NCBI RefSeq assembly: GCF_040958695.1
Contig: NZ_CP162599.1
Coordinates: 1,212,001 to 1,276,000 of the forward strand
Length of the DNA: 64,000 nt
DNA from: Ornithinibacillus sp. 4-3
Lineage (GTDB): Bacteria; Bacillota; Bacilli; Bacillales; Amphibacillaceae
Direction of reading: 5' to 3'
Shown here: piece by piece, positions 27,644 through 37,104 of the stretch
How the letters are laid out: the number at the start of each line of letters is the position of its first letter
Numbering within the stretch: the stretch's first letter is position 1
The notes under the pieces: generated by a model
Told to the model about the DNA's origin: nothing
What the model saw: the letters and a program-made list of their open reading frames with translations, nothing else
Database searches by the model: none
Made by a program: the position numbers and the translations under genes

Positions 27644-29155
27644 ATGGAAAACTTACAAGAAAAAGTAAAAAAAGTACAAGCACAATTACAAGAGAAACAA
27701 AATATGTATATTGATGGTGAATGGGTAGACAGTGCATCAGGAGCAACAAGAGAAATGATTAACCCAGCAACGGAAGAGGTTATTGCAACAGTCGCAGATG
27801 GAAATGAATCAGATGCTGCGCAAGCAGTAGAAGCTGCTTATCGTAGCTTTTATCAGGATGGTTGGTCAGAAAGCTATGCGCGCGATCGGGCAGATAAGCT
27901 ATTTGCCTTAGCTAATTTATTAGAAGAACGAGTAGAGGAATTTGCGATTATTGAAACATTGAATGCTGGAAAAGTGTTGGATGATGCTATTTATGATATT
28001 CACGATGCAGTAAATCAATTGCGCTATTATGGAGGACTAGCTACAAAGCCAAACGGACAAACCTTTGATGTTCCTGATAATGTTCAAACATTGGTTATTG
28101 CTGAACCCGTTGGCGTAGTTGGGGCGATTGTTCCATGGAATTACCCATTATTAATGGCAATGCAAAAACTCGCTCCTGCTATAGCCGCTGGATGCTCTAT
28201 CGTAATAAAGCCTGCGGAGACAACACCACTAACTTTAATTAAATTTTTTGAACTGATTGATGAAGTTGGTTTTCCAAAGGGAACAGTGAATTTAATACTT
28301 GGAGACGGAGCTTCAGTTGGAGCAGAGATTACAAGACATCCTAAAGTAGATAAGGTTACGTTTACAGGTGGAAATGCAACTGGAAAGAAAATCATTCAGG
28401 CTTCAGCAGATACGATTAAGAAAGTAAGCTTAGAATTGGGTGGAAAATCACCATTAATCATATTCGATGATGCTGATTTTGAAGCGGCAGTGGATCATGC
28501 ATCTTTTGCTATTTTCTCAAACCAAGGTCAAGTATGTTCAGCTGGATCAAGACTCATTTTACACGAGTCCCTGCACGATAGATTTATGGAAGCCCTTGTT
28601 GCATTAACAAAGAAAATTAAAGTAGGCAATGGATTAGCTAAAGAAACAGATATGGGGCCGCTGATTTCTAAAGAACATTTTGAACGAGTGCTTAACTATA
28701 TTGCAATAGGTAAAAACGAAGGTGCAGAACTAGCTTGTGGAGGAAATCCTATTGATGGAAAAGGCCATTATTTAGAACCGACCATTTTTACGAATACTAC
28801 TCCAGATATGCGAATTGTGAAAGAAGAAATCTTCGGACCAGTCTTAGTTGTACAAACATTTAAGACAGAAGAAGAAGCTATTGCACTTGCCAATGATAGC
28901 ATTTATGGATTAGCTGGTGGTGTATTCACAAATGATTCAGCAAAAGCAATGCGTGTTATTAAAAAAGTACGTGCTGGAATTACCTGGATTAATACGTACC
29001 ATAATACGTATAATGAAGCGCCATGGGGCGGATATAAGCAGAGTGGAATAGGTAGAGACCTAGGAACCTATGGCTTAGACCAGTACCTGGAATATAAACA
29101 AATTAATATGAGCCTAAATGTAGCTCCATCTAATTGGATTAAAAATAGAGATTAA
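27644..29155 (+). CDS. NAD(P)-dependent aldehyde dehydrogenase, betaine-aldehyde dehydrogenase-like
   Basis: 503 aa. Cofactor region VPWNYPLLMAMQKLAPAIAAG and FTGGNATGKKI, catalytic Glu in LELGGKSPLIIFDDAD (about 268), catalytic Cys in FSNQGQVCSAGSR (about 302), and EEIFGPVL. These are all intact. Closest in pattern to GbsA/BADH-type enzymes that oxidise betaine aldehyde to glycine betaine, which would suit an osmotolerant Bacillaceae, but no gbsB-like alcohol dehydrogenase or transporter gene is adjacent. GAAAGGAGAA precedes ATG 27644. Confidence 0.88.
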   Translation: MENLQEKVKKVQAQLQEKQNMYIDGEWVDSASGATREMINPATEEVIATVADGNESDAAQAVEAAYRSFYQDGWSESYARDRADKLFALANLLEERVEEFAIIETLNAGKVLDDAIYDIHDAVNQLRYYGGLATKPNGQTFDVPDNVQTLVIAEPVGVVGAIVPWNYPLLMAMQKLAPAIAAGCSIVIKPAETTPLTLIKFFELIDEVGFPKGTVNLILGDGASVGAEITRHPKVDKVTFTGGNATGKKIIQASADTIKKVSLELGGKSPLIIFDDADFEAAVDHASFAIFSNQGQVCSAGSRLILHESLHDRFMEALVALTKKIKVGNGLAKETDMGPLISKEHFERVLNYIAIGKNEGAELACGGNPIDGKGHYLEPTIFTNTTPDMRIVKEEIFGPVLVVQTFKTEEEAIALANDSIYGLAGGVFTNDSAKAMRVIKKVRAGITWINTYHNTYNEAPWGGYKQSGIGRDLGTYGLDQYLEYKQINMSLNVAPSNWIKNRD

Positions 29156-29157
29156 AA

Positions 29158-29196
29158 TAAGCGAGATTCCTAGATATGATAGGAATCTCGCTTTAT
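29158..29196 (+). terminator. Terminator of the aldehyde dehydrogenase gene
   Basis: AGCGAGATTCCTA and TAGGAATCTCGCT around a 7-nt loop, followed by TT. Confidence 0.85.
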
Positions 29197-29258
29197 AGCT
29201 GTAGTTGACTTTAAATAAAGAATCACCTATAATAAATTCTGCATCTTCAAATATATCT

Positions 29259-29295
29259 GATTCCGTAGCTCAGCTGGGAGAGCGCCACCTTGACA
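29259..29295 (+). pseudogene. 5' half of a tRNA-Val(GAC), broken in the anticodon loop
   Basis: 37 nt read as acceptor strand GATTCCG, TA, D-arm GCTC...GAGC, G, anticodon 5' strand CCACC and loop TTGACA with anticodon GAC. Then the tRNA stops and AATAATTATTA-like sequence follows. No 3' strand, variable loop, T-arm or acceptor partner is present, so it cannot be a functional tRNA. Confidence 0.8.
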
Positions 29296-29309
29296 ATAAT
29301 AATTATTAC

Positions 29310-29381
29310 GAGCCGTTAGTTCAGCGGGAGAATACTTCCTTGACAGGGAAGGGGTCACAGGTTCAAATCCTGTACGGCTCA
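29310..29381 (+). tRNA. tRNA-Val(GAC)
   Basis: 72 nt with a full cloverleaf: acceptor GAGCCGT/ACGGCTC, D-arm GTTC/GAAT, anticodon stem CTTCC/GGAAG with loop TTGACAG (anticodon GAC), T-arm ACAGG/CCTGT with TTCAAAT, discriminator A. CCA is not encoded. It starts 14 nt after the broken half tRNA that carries the same anticodon. Confidence 0.9.
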
Positions 29382-29388
29382 TAGATTT

Positions 29389-29427
29389 AAGCCACTTCAT
29401 ATTCTTGTGAAGATGGCTTTTTATTTG
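29389..29427 (+). terminator. Terminator after tRNA-Val
   Basis: AAGCCA-CTTCA pairs with TGAAG-TGGCTT, followed by TTTATTT. Confidence 0.75.
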
Positions 29428-29673
29428 CTTTCAAAAATGTGTAGAAATTTAGAGGAATGCAGTCGGAATCATATAAATTATAAAAAAGGTTGATAGCAAA
29501 TCAAGTTTTTTTATGGAGATAGATAAATTAAAAGAAAAATCCGTAATGAATAAGCTGTAGATAGGTAAGAAATGAATAGAATAGAGAATTCTTATTTGGA
29601 ACAGCGATTTTTAAAAGATAAATAGAATTGAAATAAGTACATCCTGAGATAACTGTTGTCTGTTTCAAGGCTA

Positions 29674-29701
29674 TTGACTTGGCATTTGTGTTTGTTAGAA
29701 T
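29674..29701 (+). promoter_or_regulatory. Sigma-A type promoter for the 29.7 kb lipoprotein gene
   Basis: TTGACT (29674-29679), 16-nt spacer, TAGAAT (29696-29701), about 36 nt before the start codon. Confidence 0.55.
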
Positions 29702-29737
29702 TGATTTAATGGAGAATGACGACAAAGGGGCTCAATT

Positions 29738-30775
29738 ATGAATAAGTTTTTGAAATTAAGTGTATCGAGTATCATGGTTGGGGGACTGCTTGTTGGTTGT
29801 GGTGATTTGGCAACAATCAAAAATAAGGAAGAAGTAGAAAGTGATACAGTAGCAACTGACAAAATAGATGAAGTTGTTGCGGAACAAGAAAAAGATGAGT
29901 TGCTTCTGTGGGAAAGCAGCGAAAACTTTGGTGAATGGATTACGAAATCTATCGAAATTCTTGAAGGGGATTTGGACGATCCAAGAATTGAACAATCAGG
30001 GAATGACGAGGGATTTACGTATTATTTGAAGTCAGAAGCAATTTCGGAATTGAAGCTCGAAATGAGACCATGGGTAGAAGGTAAAACAATAGGTGAAGAC
30101 ATGAAGAATTTGGTCATGCTTCAATCGATACTTGGTCATTTGCAATTTGTTCGAACTTCACATTTAGGATATAGCGGAGAAGCGATAGAAGCGGTTGAAC
30201 TTGTAGAACAATGGGAACAAACGCCTGACGAGATGAGGGAAGCCAACAAATACATGAAGCAATTATTGCATGACCTTGACATTGCGGTCAATCACGATGG
30301 AGAAGGAGAAACATATGGCGTAACACATACGTTGGATGGCGACAAAGTTTTAGAAATGGAGAAGGCTTGGAATGGTGGCGCTATTCCTGCCTCGGATCTT
30401 GAAATTGAATTTTTCACTTATGGAGACGACTTAGACTCGAATTATGATTCACTTGAAAGTTTCGTTAATGAGCTTTCCAAAAATTGGGCGCACGATTCGC
30501 AATTCCGAGTAAATCAAATGGACTATACTGCTGAAATGCAACTTGTAGAACAAGCGCTTTATGATATAGCATACTTCGAAAATGAAATTGAAGAATTAGG
30601 ATTATCTGAACAATTTGGAGACCTGCAACAAACTGGCTTCGAAATGGTAGTCAATGATTATGATGACCGTGACACGAAAATTCACGATGAACTAGCGGTA
30701 AAATACGAAGAAATTTTAAAGGTTATAATAGAAGAATCAAATGGAGCATTTAAAGATTTCGAAAGCGGCGATTAA
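29738..30775 (+). CDS. Predicted lipoprotein, unknown function
   Basis: 345 aa. A short signal peptide with lipobox LLVGCG (Cys about residue 22) indicates membrane anchoring outside the cell. The mature part is strongly acidic and helical, with many Glu/Asp and Trp residues (LLLWESSENFGEWITKSIEIL; LVEQWEQTPDEMREANKYM), and no known enzymatic motif. Its base composition is somewhat more GC-rich than its neighbours. AAAGGGG precedes ATG 29738. It follows the tRNA-Val locus and has its own promoter and terminator. Confidence 0.8.
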   Translation: MNKFLKLSVSSIMVGGLLVGCGDLATIKNKEEVESDTVATDKIDEVVAEQEKDELLLWESSENFGEWITKSIEILEGDLDDPRIEQSGNDEGFTYYLKSEAISELKLEMRPWVEGKTIGEDMKNLVMLQSILGHLQFVRTSHLGYSGEAIEAVELVEQWEQTPDEMREANKYMKQLLHDLDIAVNHDGEGETYGVTHTLDGDKVLEMEKAWNGGAIPASDLEIEFFTYGDDLDSNYDSLESFVNELSKNWAHDSQFRVNQMDYTAEMQLVEQALYDIAYFENEIEELGLSEQFGDLQQTGFEMVVNDYDDRDTKIHDELAVKYEEILKVIIEESNGAFKDFESGD

Positions 30776-30790
30776 TTTCGCCGTTTTTTC
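30766..30790 (+). terminator. Terminator overlapping the lipoprotein stop codon
   Basis: CGGCGA and TTCGCCG with TTTTTT directly after; the left arm is inside the last codons. Confidence 0.85.
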
Positions 30791-30972
30791 TTGGTTTCAT
30801 ATCTTTCTTAGGTTATAGCCTAGATATCTAGTAAATTTTTATATTTTAATTGTTTTTAAAAACTTTAAGAGAAAAAGATGGACGAATAGTTAGATAAAAG
30901 TATCTAAATGATTTTAAAAAATATAACCTATCTCTTGCCGATTTCCAAAAAGGGGACATGCTTTGACTCCAT

Positions 30973-31314
30973 TTACCATGAAAGTAAAATTGCAACTGCA
31001 ATTAGTAACAATATGTACAAACTTTTAAACTTATGTTCTTTCCACATGCTAACTAAAATATTTACTCCTGCAATAGCCATTAGAATAATCCCTATTTTAT
31101 TTAATATAATTAAATAAAATAGGTTTCCTAACAGAATAAGCAAATATCCAATTATAAGTAAACCAACGGTAAAAAAGAAACTCTTTGATTTTAAATCTCT
31201 TTTAGCCTCGTTTTTCTCTTTTTCACTCATTGTTCTATACTCTTTAACAACAAAAAAGGTAGTAGCTCCTAAAGTAATTAACAAGAATACAAGGGTATCA
31301 ACGTTTACTGCCAA
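30973..31314 (-). CDS. Small integral membrane protein, unknown
   Basis: 113 aa: membrane helix (about 7-23), a charged cytoplasmic loop (EYRTMSEKEKNEAKRDLKSK), then helices at about 47-68, 70-87 and 97-111. I recognise no family. The upstream sequence AGGAGAG is a good ribosome-binding site. It lies in a run of minus-strand genes of accessory character. Confidence 0.65.
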   Translation of the reverse strand: MAVNVDTLVFLLITLGATTFFVVKEYRTMSEKEKNEAKRDLKSKSFFFTVGLLIIGYLLILLGNLFYLIILNKIGIILMAIAGVNILVSMWKEHKFKSLYILLLIAVAILLSW

Positions 31315-31426
31315 ATAATCTCTCCTAAACTATTAAGATGTTTCATATTACCTGATATTTACATTACTTGATGGTGTAAAAAGAATAATTAAAGGTGGAA
31401 CAAAAGAAACTATTATTTACTTATGT

Positions 31427-31762
31427 TTAGTTAACAAATGTAGTATGTTTAGCTTTCCAATCTTCCAACTTGATGAAAACCCAAAAACCATAGATACCTA
31501 GTGTAATAATAGTTAGCAACCACCATTTAATCCAATTTCCAAATAAGCCGATGGCAGAACCATTAAATTTCATCCTTTTACCTTCAATAACAGTGTGATT
31601 AATTCTCCATCCATAAATCATCGTAACTGCCCAAGGATAGCAAATTCCTAAAGTACAGATAGTTACTAAGGCACCTAATATTACCCAACCTACAAATTGT
31701 AATAATCCCCCATCAAAAAAAGATGTTCTTCCTCTGTGTACTTGAATGGTTTGTGTAGACAT
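31427..31762 (-). CDS. DUF898-like membrane protein
   Basis: 111 aa. Two membrane regions with the aromatic pattern of short YjgN/DUF898 proteins: FFDGGLLQFVGWVILGALVTICTLGICYPWAVTMIYGWRINHT, then GNWIKWWLLTIITLGIYGFWVFIKLEDWKAKHT. Function unknown. GGGGGGATAAG precedes the ATG. Confidence 0.7.
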   Translation of the reverse strand: MSTQTIQVHRGRTSFFDGGLLQFVGWVILGALVTICTLGICYPWAVTMIYGWRINHTVIEGKRMKFNGSAIGLFGNWIKWWLLTIITLGIYGFWVFIKLEDWKAKHTTFVN

Positions 31763-32154
31763 ACTTATCCCCCCAGTATTTTTTATAGTGATTGATAAAA
31801 AAATATAATTGCTACAAAAGAATTAATATATAAATTCTTTTGTAATTAAATATACCTATATAAAAGTTGAAATTTTTTTGAAGTGAGAATTAACCATAGT
31901 ATGTTAGATCTCATCTCTCACGAAATTCCCCGAACTGAGACTAGTTATTTTGTAATAGATAATATTATATTAACAGAAATAAATGAAAAAAGGTAATCTT
32001 GTTATTTTTCGAGTTAATTTCTTTCCAAAAGAGCTTTATAAGTAGGTCAATCGAGAACATCATAAATGAGATGAATCAAAGCATTAATTTGTATAACTGA
32101 AAAAAGAGCCAAAAGAATGTTGAGGTTATTTTAACAGTCGCGAGTATTTGGTGA
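31763..32154. other. Intergenic, AT-rich, no gene seen
   Basis: No credible frame or RNA. It separates the DUF898-like gene from the nos terminator. Confidence 0.5.
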
Positions 32155-32206
32155 TAAAATAAAGCAGCTCATAACAGCTTATACATGAAGGACTGTTACG
32201 AGCTGT
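32155..32206 (-). terminator. Terminator of nos
   Basis: On the minus strand CAGCTCGTAACAG pairs with CTGTTATGAGCTG, followed by CTTTATTTTAT. Confidence 0.75.
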
Positions 32207-32273
32207 ATATAGATTGCTTACTAGGGGAGAAGTTGTATCTCAAACAAACTAGAAAAACAATTTTACTCCTACT

Positions 32274-33371
32274 CTAAAAAGTGGGTTTTGATTGGTAAAA
32301 GTAATTTGGTGTTACAATATCATTCTTATATGGTTTATGGTAAATATGAGTTGTTGCAGGAGATACTGGCGGAATAAGCCATGTCCAGTTCCCTGTTATT
32401 GATCTGCCATGCTTTTCTTCGTTCTTTTCAAAGCTTTTAAATTGTTTTGCAGCGGTATGATGATCAATTAAAGTCACACCAGCTCCTCGATAAGAATGTA
32501 GTACCGCAATATTTAGCTCGACCAAGGCTTTGTCAATCCATAATGGGTTTTGTTTCGTATTTAACTTCATTATTTCTGCCATTTTAGGTAATAAATTATA
32601 GCGATCACTATCTGCTAAATTTCTAGCTCCAATTTCAGTTCCCATGTACCAGCCATTAAAAGGAGCCATAGGGTAATCAATTCCACCTATTTCCAAGCGC
32701 ATATCTGAAATAATGGGAACAGCATACCATTTAACATTTAAGTCACTAAAGTCATCGAATTCTGGATGAGTTATTGGTACCTCTTTGATAGTGTGCTCTG
32801 GTATTTCGAAAATTTTAGGTTCTTTTCCTAATTCTTGTATAACTAAAGGTAGGATATCAAAATCACTATGCTTTCCTTTCCAGCCAAGTTCTTCGCACAT
32901 CTTAGTAAGCTCTATTGATGTTGAATCGCCAATCACTTTATCCCCAATTTGATATCCAGCATAACGAATTAATTGATGATTCCATATTCTGATTGGGTCT
33001 TTTTCAGTTTTACGAGGGGCAAAGATTGTAATGGTAGATTGGATTTTTCCATCATTTGTAGCAAACTTAATATGTTCAATAAGTTTCTCATAAGCTTGCT
33101 CTGTTGTATGTACATCTCTTGCATCAAAGACATTTAAAGTATTCCAAAGTAGTCGGCCTATGCAACGATTGCTATTCCGCCAAGCCATTTTTGCGCCATG
33201 TATTAATTCAAAATCTTCATGAGTGTATGTTCCAGTAGCATTTATCTCATTTTTAATATTCGTAATTCTTTTTTGTTGTTTTTCCTTAGATATGCCAAGC
33301 TCGTCATAACAATTTTGTATGAATTTCGTAGCTTCTATAAATAAATGATTAGTTTTAGTAGATTGAATCAT
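32274..33371 (-). CDS. nos: Bacterial nitric oxide synthase oxygenase
   Basis: 365 aa from ATG 33371 (GGAG 9 nt upstream); ATG 33386 is an alternative. Oxygenase domain only, the usual bacterial size, with no reductase. Heme-thiolate Cys in [10 protein letters not shown] (C70), substrate-arginine Glu in [15 protein letters not shown], and the pterin-side [14 protein letters not shown]. It oxidises arginine to NO and citrulline with electrons from cellular flavodoxin-type reductases. Next on the same strand lies a superoxide dismutase gene, a fitting partner in oxidative stress. Confidence 0.95.
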   Translation of the reverse strand: MIQSTKTNHLFIEATKFIQNCYDELGISKEKQQKRITNIKNEINATGTYTHEDFELIHGAKMAWRNSNRCIGRLLWNTLNVFDARDVHTTEQAYEKLIEHIKFATNDGKIQSTITIFAPRKTEKDPIRIWNHQLIRYAGYQIGDKVIGDSTSIELTKMCEELGWKGKHSDFDILPLVIQELGKEPKIFEIPEHTIKEVPITHPEFDDFSDLNVKWYAVPIISDMRLEIGGIDYPMAPFNGWYMGTEIGARNLADSDRYNLLPKMAEIMKLNTKQNPLWIDKALVELNIAVLHSYRGAGVTLIDHHTAAKQFKSFEKNEEKHGRSITGNWTWLIPPVSPATTHIYHKPYKNDIVTPNYFYQSKPTF

Positions 33372-33465
33372 CTGTATCAACTCCATTACCTTAAGTTTAT
33401 CATGTGTGTATATTTGTAATAACAATAGGTGTGGAGAATCTATGAATTTTTTGTGGAACGGTAAA

Positions 33466-33506
33466 TAAGTAGAAGAAAAATTACAATAACTTTTTCTTCT
33501 ACTTAC
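33466..33506 (-). terminator. Terminator of the superoxide dismutase gene
   Basis: Perfect 15-nt arms TAAGTAGAAGAAAAA and TTTTTCTTCTACTTA around a 10-nt loop. Confidence 0.75.
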
Positions 33507-33526
33507 ATATAAAATAGTATTGTTTT

Positions 33527-34480
33527 TTAATAGGGTTTCCAGCGGAGTTTCTCAGCTTCTCTATATCTACGGTCTACAGCATCCCAGTTAACAACATTCC
33601 ACCAATTATCTACATATTGGTCACGGTTATTTTTGTACTGTAAGTAATAGGCATGCTCCCAAACATCAAGAACGAGGAGAGGCACGACATCCCATTGACT
33701 TAGATTTTGATGTTTTTCTGCCTGTAAGATTTCTAGACGATGTGCCCTAGGAGACCAAACGAGAATTGCCCATCCGACACCTTCTACATTTTTAGCTGCT
33801 TCAGAAAAATGTTTTTTAAACTTTTCGAAACTGCCAAAAGATTCATCGATAGCTTGTTTTATTTTACCAGACGGGACTCCGCCGCCTTTAGGACTCATAA
33901 TTTCCCAAAAAATGGTGTGTAAATAATGGCCTGCCCCATTAAAAGCAGCCTCTCTTTCCCAATGTGTAATTAATTTATAATCATTCTTTTTTCTAGCCTG
34001 AAGCATTTGACGTTCTGCTTCATTTAATCCATCTACATATTTTTGATGATGCTTTAAATGATGAAGTCTCATGATCTCTTCACTTATATAAGGCTCTAAT
34101 GCATTATAGGCATAAGGAAGAGGAGGCAATTTATGTTTACCAATTCCAACCTTCGTTCCACTGTTCTCGCCCCGTAGTTGCTGATCGTCATTATCTGCAT
34201 CCGGAAGCTTTTCTTCACGTTCTTCACGACTTGGTGATGGATTTAATAGTAGCTCCCATTCATCGTATAAGTTTTGAGCGGTTTGATATAAGTCATCTAA
34301 TGTTTCATCTCTAGATTCTTCCTCAAGGGATCTTTTGAATTGTTGAATCTTATTTCCCCATTCTTGCTCCTTTTCTTCAGAAGGAAAATTTAGGCTTCCT
34401 TTAAGCTGTTGAGAGTTCTGATACACGGTATCACACCAATTAATTAAATACGATCGATAATTTTGTTGCGTTTGTTCCAC
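33527..34480 (-). CDS. sodF: Fe/Mn superoxide dismutase with long N-terminal extension (SodF-like)
   Basis: 317 aa; GTG 34480 preferred, with a TTG one codon before. About 110 residues of helical, acidic N-terminal extension precede the SOD domain that starts [17 protein letters not shown]. Metal ligands are seen in [21 protein letters not shown], and [11 protein letters not shown]. The extension is as in SodF of Bacillus (about 280 aa) and unlike SodA (about 200 aa). Residues before the metal-selecting Gln/Gly are not decisive for Fe versus Mn. Own terminator downstream. Confidence 0.9.
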   Translation of the reverse strand: MEQTQQNYRSYLINWCDTVYQNSQQLKGSLNFPSEEKEQEWGNKIQQFKRSLEEESRDETLDDLYQTAQNLYDEWELLLNPSPSREEREEKLPDADNDDQQLRGENSGTKVGIGKHKLPPLPYAYNALEPYISEEIMRLHHLKHHQKYVDGLNEAERQMLQARKKNDYKLITHWEREAAFNGAGHYLHTIFWEIMSPKGGGVPSGKIKQAIDESFGSFEKFKKHFSEAAKNVEGVGWAILVWSPRAHRLEILQAEKHQNLSQWDVVPLLVLDVWEHAYYLQYKNNRDQYVDNWWNVVNWDAVDRRYREAEKLRWKPY

Positions 34481-34640
34481 CAACGAACACCCACTTTCTG
34501 CTGTTTGTCATTAATATATTAATGAACTAGGTGAATGGTTCATATGGAATAAAAATAGGAACAATTTGCTTGTCGATAATTATTTAGATGGATAAAAATG
34601 AGTCGATGAAACAAGAGAGAGCATTAGAATTTGGAACATT

Positions 34641-34686
34641 AAACAAGCTATAAACCCATTGTAGATAAGGTTTATAGCTTGTTTTT
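34641..34686. terminator. Bidirectional terminator
   Basis: Perfect 16-nt arms AAACAAGCTATAAACC and GGTTTATAGCTTGTTT around a 12-nt loop, next to the CoxG-like gene's stop. Confidence 0.85.
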
Positions 34687-35136
34687 CTAAACTGTTTGCA
34701 TATGATGAATCTTATTTGCGACTGCTTTTGTTAACTCTTGTGCTGTTTTAGGTACGAAGTTTTTTAAAATAGGATTAATGAGTGGGCCCATCATGCCTTT
34801 CGCAGTAATATCAAGATTACCGGTCATTTTTGTTGTGGAGTCTAAATTTGCTTCCGCTTCAAAGTATCCATTACCCTTAAAGTTTTCGTTTAATCCAGTT
34901 AAGTTAAAGGATATACGATTGGGCTCTTTCCATTCTGTAATATCAATTTGTAGCTTAACGGTTTTCTGTATGATTCCAATATCACCCTTAAACACCCATG
35001 TAGACTGCTTATCATTTATAATTTCATGTGCAATATACCCTGGGACTAATGGAGCCCATTTGTCCATATCACTTACGAAATCCCAAATTTCATTTATTGG
35101 TGCCTCTAATTCTGTCACGTAAGTTCCTGTTGACAA
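34687..35136 (-). CDS. SRPBCC/CoxG-like protein
   Basis: 149 aa from TTG 35136, chosen because AGGGAGG is 9 nt upstream and the following STGTYVTELEAPINEIWDFVSDMDKWAPLVPG is the CoxG-type N-terminus. A START-like fold with a hydrophobic cavity: YFEAEANL, GNLDITAKGMMGPLINPILKN. CoxG proteins help assemble or anchor CO dehydrogenase in some bacteria; Bacillaceae copies are usually solitary, as here. The real ligand is unknown. Confidence 0.8.
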   Translation of the reverse strand: MSTGTYVTELEAPINEIWDFVSDMDKWAPLVPGYIAHEIINDKQSTWVFKGDIGIIQKTVKLQIDITEWKEPNRISFNLTGLNENFKGNGYFEAEANLDSTTKMTGNLDITAKGMMGPLINPILKNFVPKTAQELTKAVANKIHHMQTV

Positions 35137-35661
35137 TATTATATCCTCCCTCAAAATACAATCAAATTAACGGTTCTTCTTGTTTGTTTTCTCAACATGA
35201 AGCCCTGCTAAATAGCTATATGTTCTAATTCATTCAATTATTCCAATGTTATATGGATATCTTTTTCTTTTTTTGTTTTTTTGCTCTAGTCCTATTAAAA
35301 CAAAGCAAGATATATTTTATTCATCTTGAGCATAAAGATGATAAACAAATAAATCAATTAATGAAACAGTACGAAACACGTTAGCTGTACATGCATAAAC
35401 TAAGATAGATTTAGCAAACATTAAAGCAGCATAAAGAACAATAGATCGTATAAAACCAAATTATTTCAAACAAAAGCGAAAGTAGGGCCTGTTTTAAAAC
35501 GTTGAGATTGCATCCAATTTCGGAAGAATTCAATCCCAATTGAGCTTCCTTTAGTTGAGAGATAGAGACAAAGAGCACTCTCATATTAACTCCTCTTTTT
35601 TGGCAATCGAATTGGATAGGAGATTTACGCATTCTTATCTTTTAAGAAAGGAGATTTTACA
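35137..35661. other. Intergenic region, no gene seen
   Basis: 525 nt between the divergent CoxG-like and holin-like genes. The open frame on the minus strand at 35411-35632 has no ribosome-binding site and an unlikely composition. No RNA motif is recognised. Confidence 0.5.
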
Positions 35662-35922
35662 ATGGAAAGTATTTTAGTATTAGCGACATTGATTGCCCCA
35701 ATAGTCACTGGATTAGTACAGGCTATTAAAGTCGCATTTCCTATTAGGAAAAGCTTGTTGCCATTTGTAGCTGTTGTGGTAGGTATCATATTAGGGTTTG
35801 TGGCTTACCCATTTAGTGATGTGGAAACTGCCTCTAGATTATGGGCTGGGGGTATGGCAGGACTTGCATCAGTTGGCTTGTTTGAATTAGGAAATCAAAG
35901 GAATGGAGAAAGGAAAGAGTAG
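35662..35922 (+). CDS. Holin-like small membrane protein
   Basis: 86 aa: an N-terminal helix (LVLATLIAPIVTGLVQAIKVAF), a second (LLPFVAVVVGIILGFVAY), a third (AGGMAGLASVGLFEL) and a charged C-terminus NQRNGERKE, the plan of A118/phiLC3-type holins. It lies 158 nt before an endolysin-type amidase gene on the same strand. GAAAGGAG precedes ATG 35662. Confidence 0.75.
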   Translation: MESILVLATLIAPIVTGLVQAIKVAFPIRKSLLPFVAVVVGIILGFVAYPFSDVETASRLWAGGMAGLASVGLFELGNQRNGERKE

Positions 35923-36080
35923 CTATGTAGCTGCTCTTTTTTTAGGTGAGAGGTTATAAAGTTTTTGCCTAAATGTGTCTTATATCTAGATTTGAGCGTA
36001 ACTGCCCTTTTCTTAATAGGTAATTACAATGTACAAGTTTCATTTAACAACATACATAAAAGTAGGAGGTGTTTTTTGTG

Positions 36081-37040
36081 ATGAAAGTTTTTATCGATCC
36101 TGGACATGGTGGTGCTGATTCAGGTGCATCTGGAAATGGAATACGAGAAAAAAATATTGTATTAGATATTGGTAAGAAATTACAATCGAAATTAGAAAAA
36201 TATCCAGATATTCAAGTGCGTTTAAGTCGTACAACGGATCAGTATGTGACATTAACTCAGCGTGCTAATAATGCGAATGCTTGGAATGCAGATCTATTTA
36301 TATCCATTCACATAAATGCTGGGGGAGGAACAGGGTTTGAGTCCTATATTTTTAATGGTAATGTATCTTCTAGAACAAAAGATGCCCAAACTATGATACA
36401 TGAAGAAATTATTGAACAAATAGGTGTTGTAGATAGAGGAAAGAAGACAGCTAATTTTGCTGTGCTACGTCAGACAAATATGCCTGCAATCTTAACAGAG
36501 ATGCTATTTATTGATACAAAGGCAGATGCCGATAAACTAAGGGATAGTCAGTTTATAAATAAGGCGGTTACTGGTTATGAATTAGGTATTTTAAGATTTT
36601 TTGGTTTAGAAAGATCGTCTGCAGAAGGGGGCAGACCAAAACCTACAAAATCTGATCTGTTTATTCGTCAAGTACAGCAGTTTGTGGTTGATTATGGTTA
36701 TAACATCACTATTGATGGAATTGCTGGACCTCAGACAAAACAAGGATTAATTAAAGTGCTTCAGGCTGAGCTTAATAAACAGTTTGAAAAAGGTTTAATT
36801 ATAGATGGTATTCTAGGACCTAAGACATCTGCTGCACTTGTTACAGTAAGAAAAGGAGCAAGAGGGAATATTACCAAAGTGCTACAAGCATTGCTCTATA
36901 TAAACGGTTTTAATCCTGGTCCGTTTGATGGGATTTTTGGTGAACAGACTTATAAAGCAGTTCAAGATTATCAAAGGTCTAACAAGCTATCTGTGGATGG
37001 TATTCCAGGAAGAGTTACATGGACAGCATTGCTTAAATAG
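36081..37040 (+). CDS. N-acetylmuramoyl-L-alanine amidase with peptidoglycan-binding domains
   Basis: 319 aa from ATG 36081 after AGGAGGTG. Amidase_3 domain (about 1-175): zinc ligands in IDPGHGGADSGASG (His10), the EKNIVLDI Glu and SIHINAGGG, and catalytic Glu in ILTEMLFID. Then two PG_binding_1-like repeats (about 195-319; DGIAGPQTKQGL, DGILGPKTSAAL, DGIFGEQTYKAVQDYQ, DGIPGRVTWTAL). No signal peptide, so release would need a holin, and one is encoded just upstream. It could be a phage-derived lysis cassette or a mother-cell lysin. Confidence 0.88.
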   Translation: MKVFIDPGHGGADSGASGNGIREKNIVLDIGKKLQSKLEKYPDIQVRLSRTTDQYVTLTQRANNANAWNADLFISIHINAGGGTGFESYIFNGNVSSRTKDAQTMIHEEIIEQIGVVDRGKKTANFAVLRQTNMPAILTEMLFIDTKADADKLRDSQFINKAVTGYELGILRFFGLERSSAEGGRPKPTKSDLFIRQVQQFVVDYGYNITIDGIAGPQTKQGLIKVLQAELNKQFEKGLIIDGILGPKTSAALVTVRKGARGNITKVLQALLYINGFNPGPFDGIFGEQTYKAVQDYQRSNKLSVDGIPGRVTWTALLK

Positions 37041-37072
37041 GGTTACTTTATTTTAATAAAATGATTGCTAAC

Positions 37073-37104
37073 ATGCCATAGGAGTATTCACTCCCATGGC
37101 ATGA
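37073..37104 (+). terminator. Strong hairpin after the amidase gene
   Basis: CATGCCATAGGAGT pairs with ACTCCCATGGCATG around a 4-nt loop. There is no long T-run, so termination is inferred from position. Confidence 0.55.

Noticed and set aside
35411..35632. 73-codon minus-strand frame upstream of the holin-like gene
   Set aside because: No ribosome-binding site and no domain-like pattern; overlaps the holin leader.
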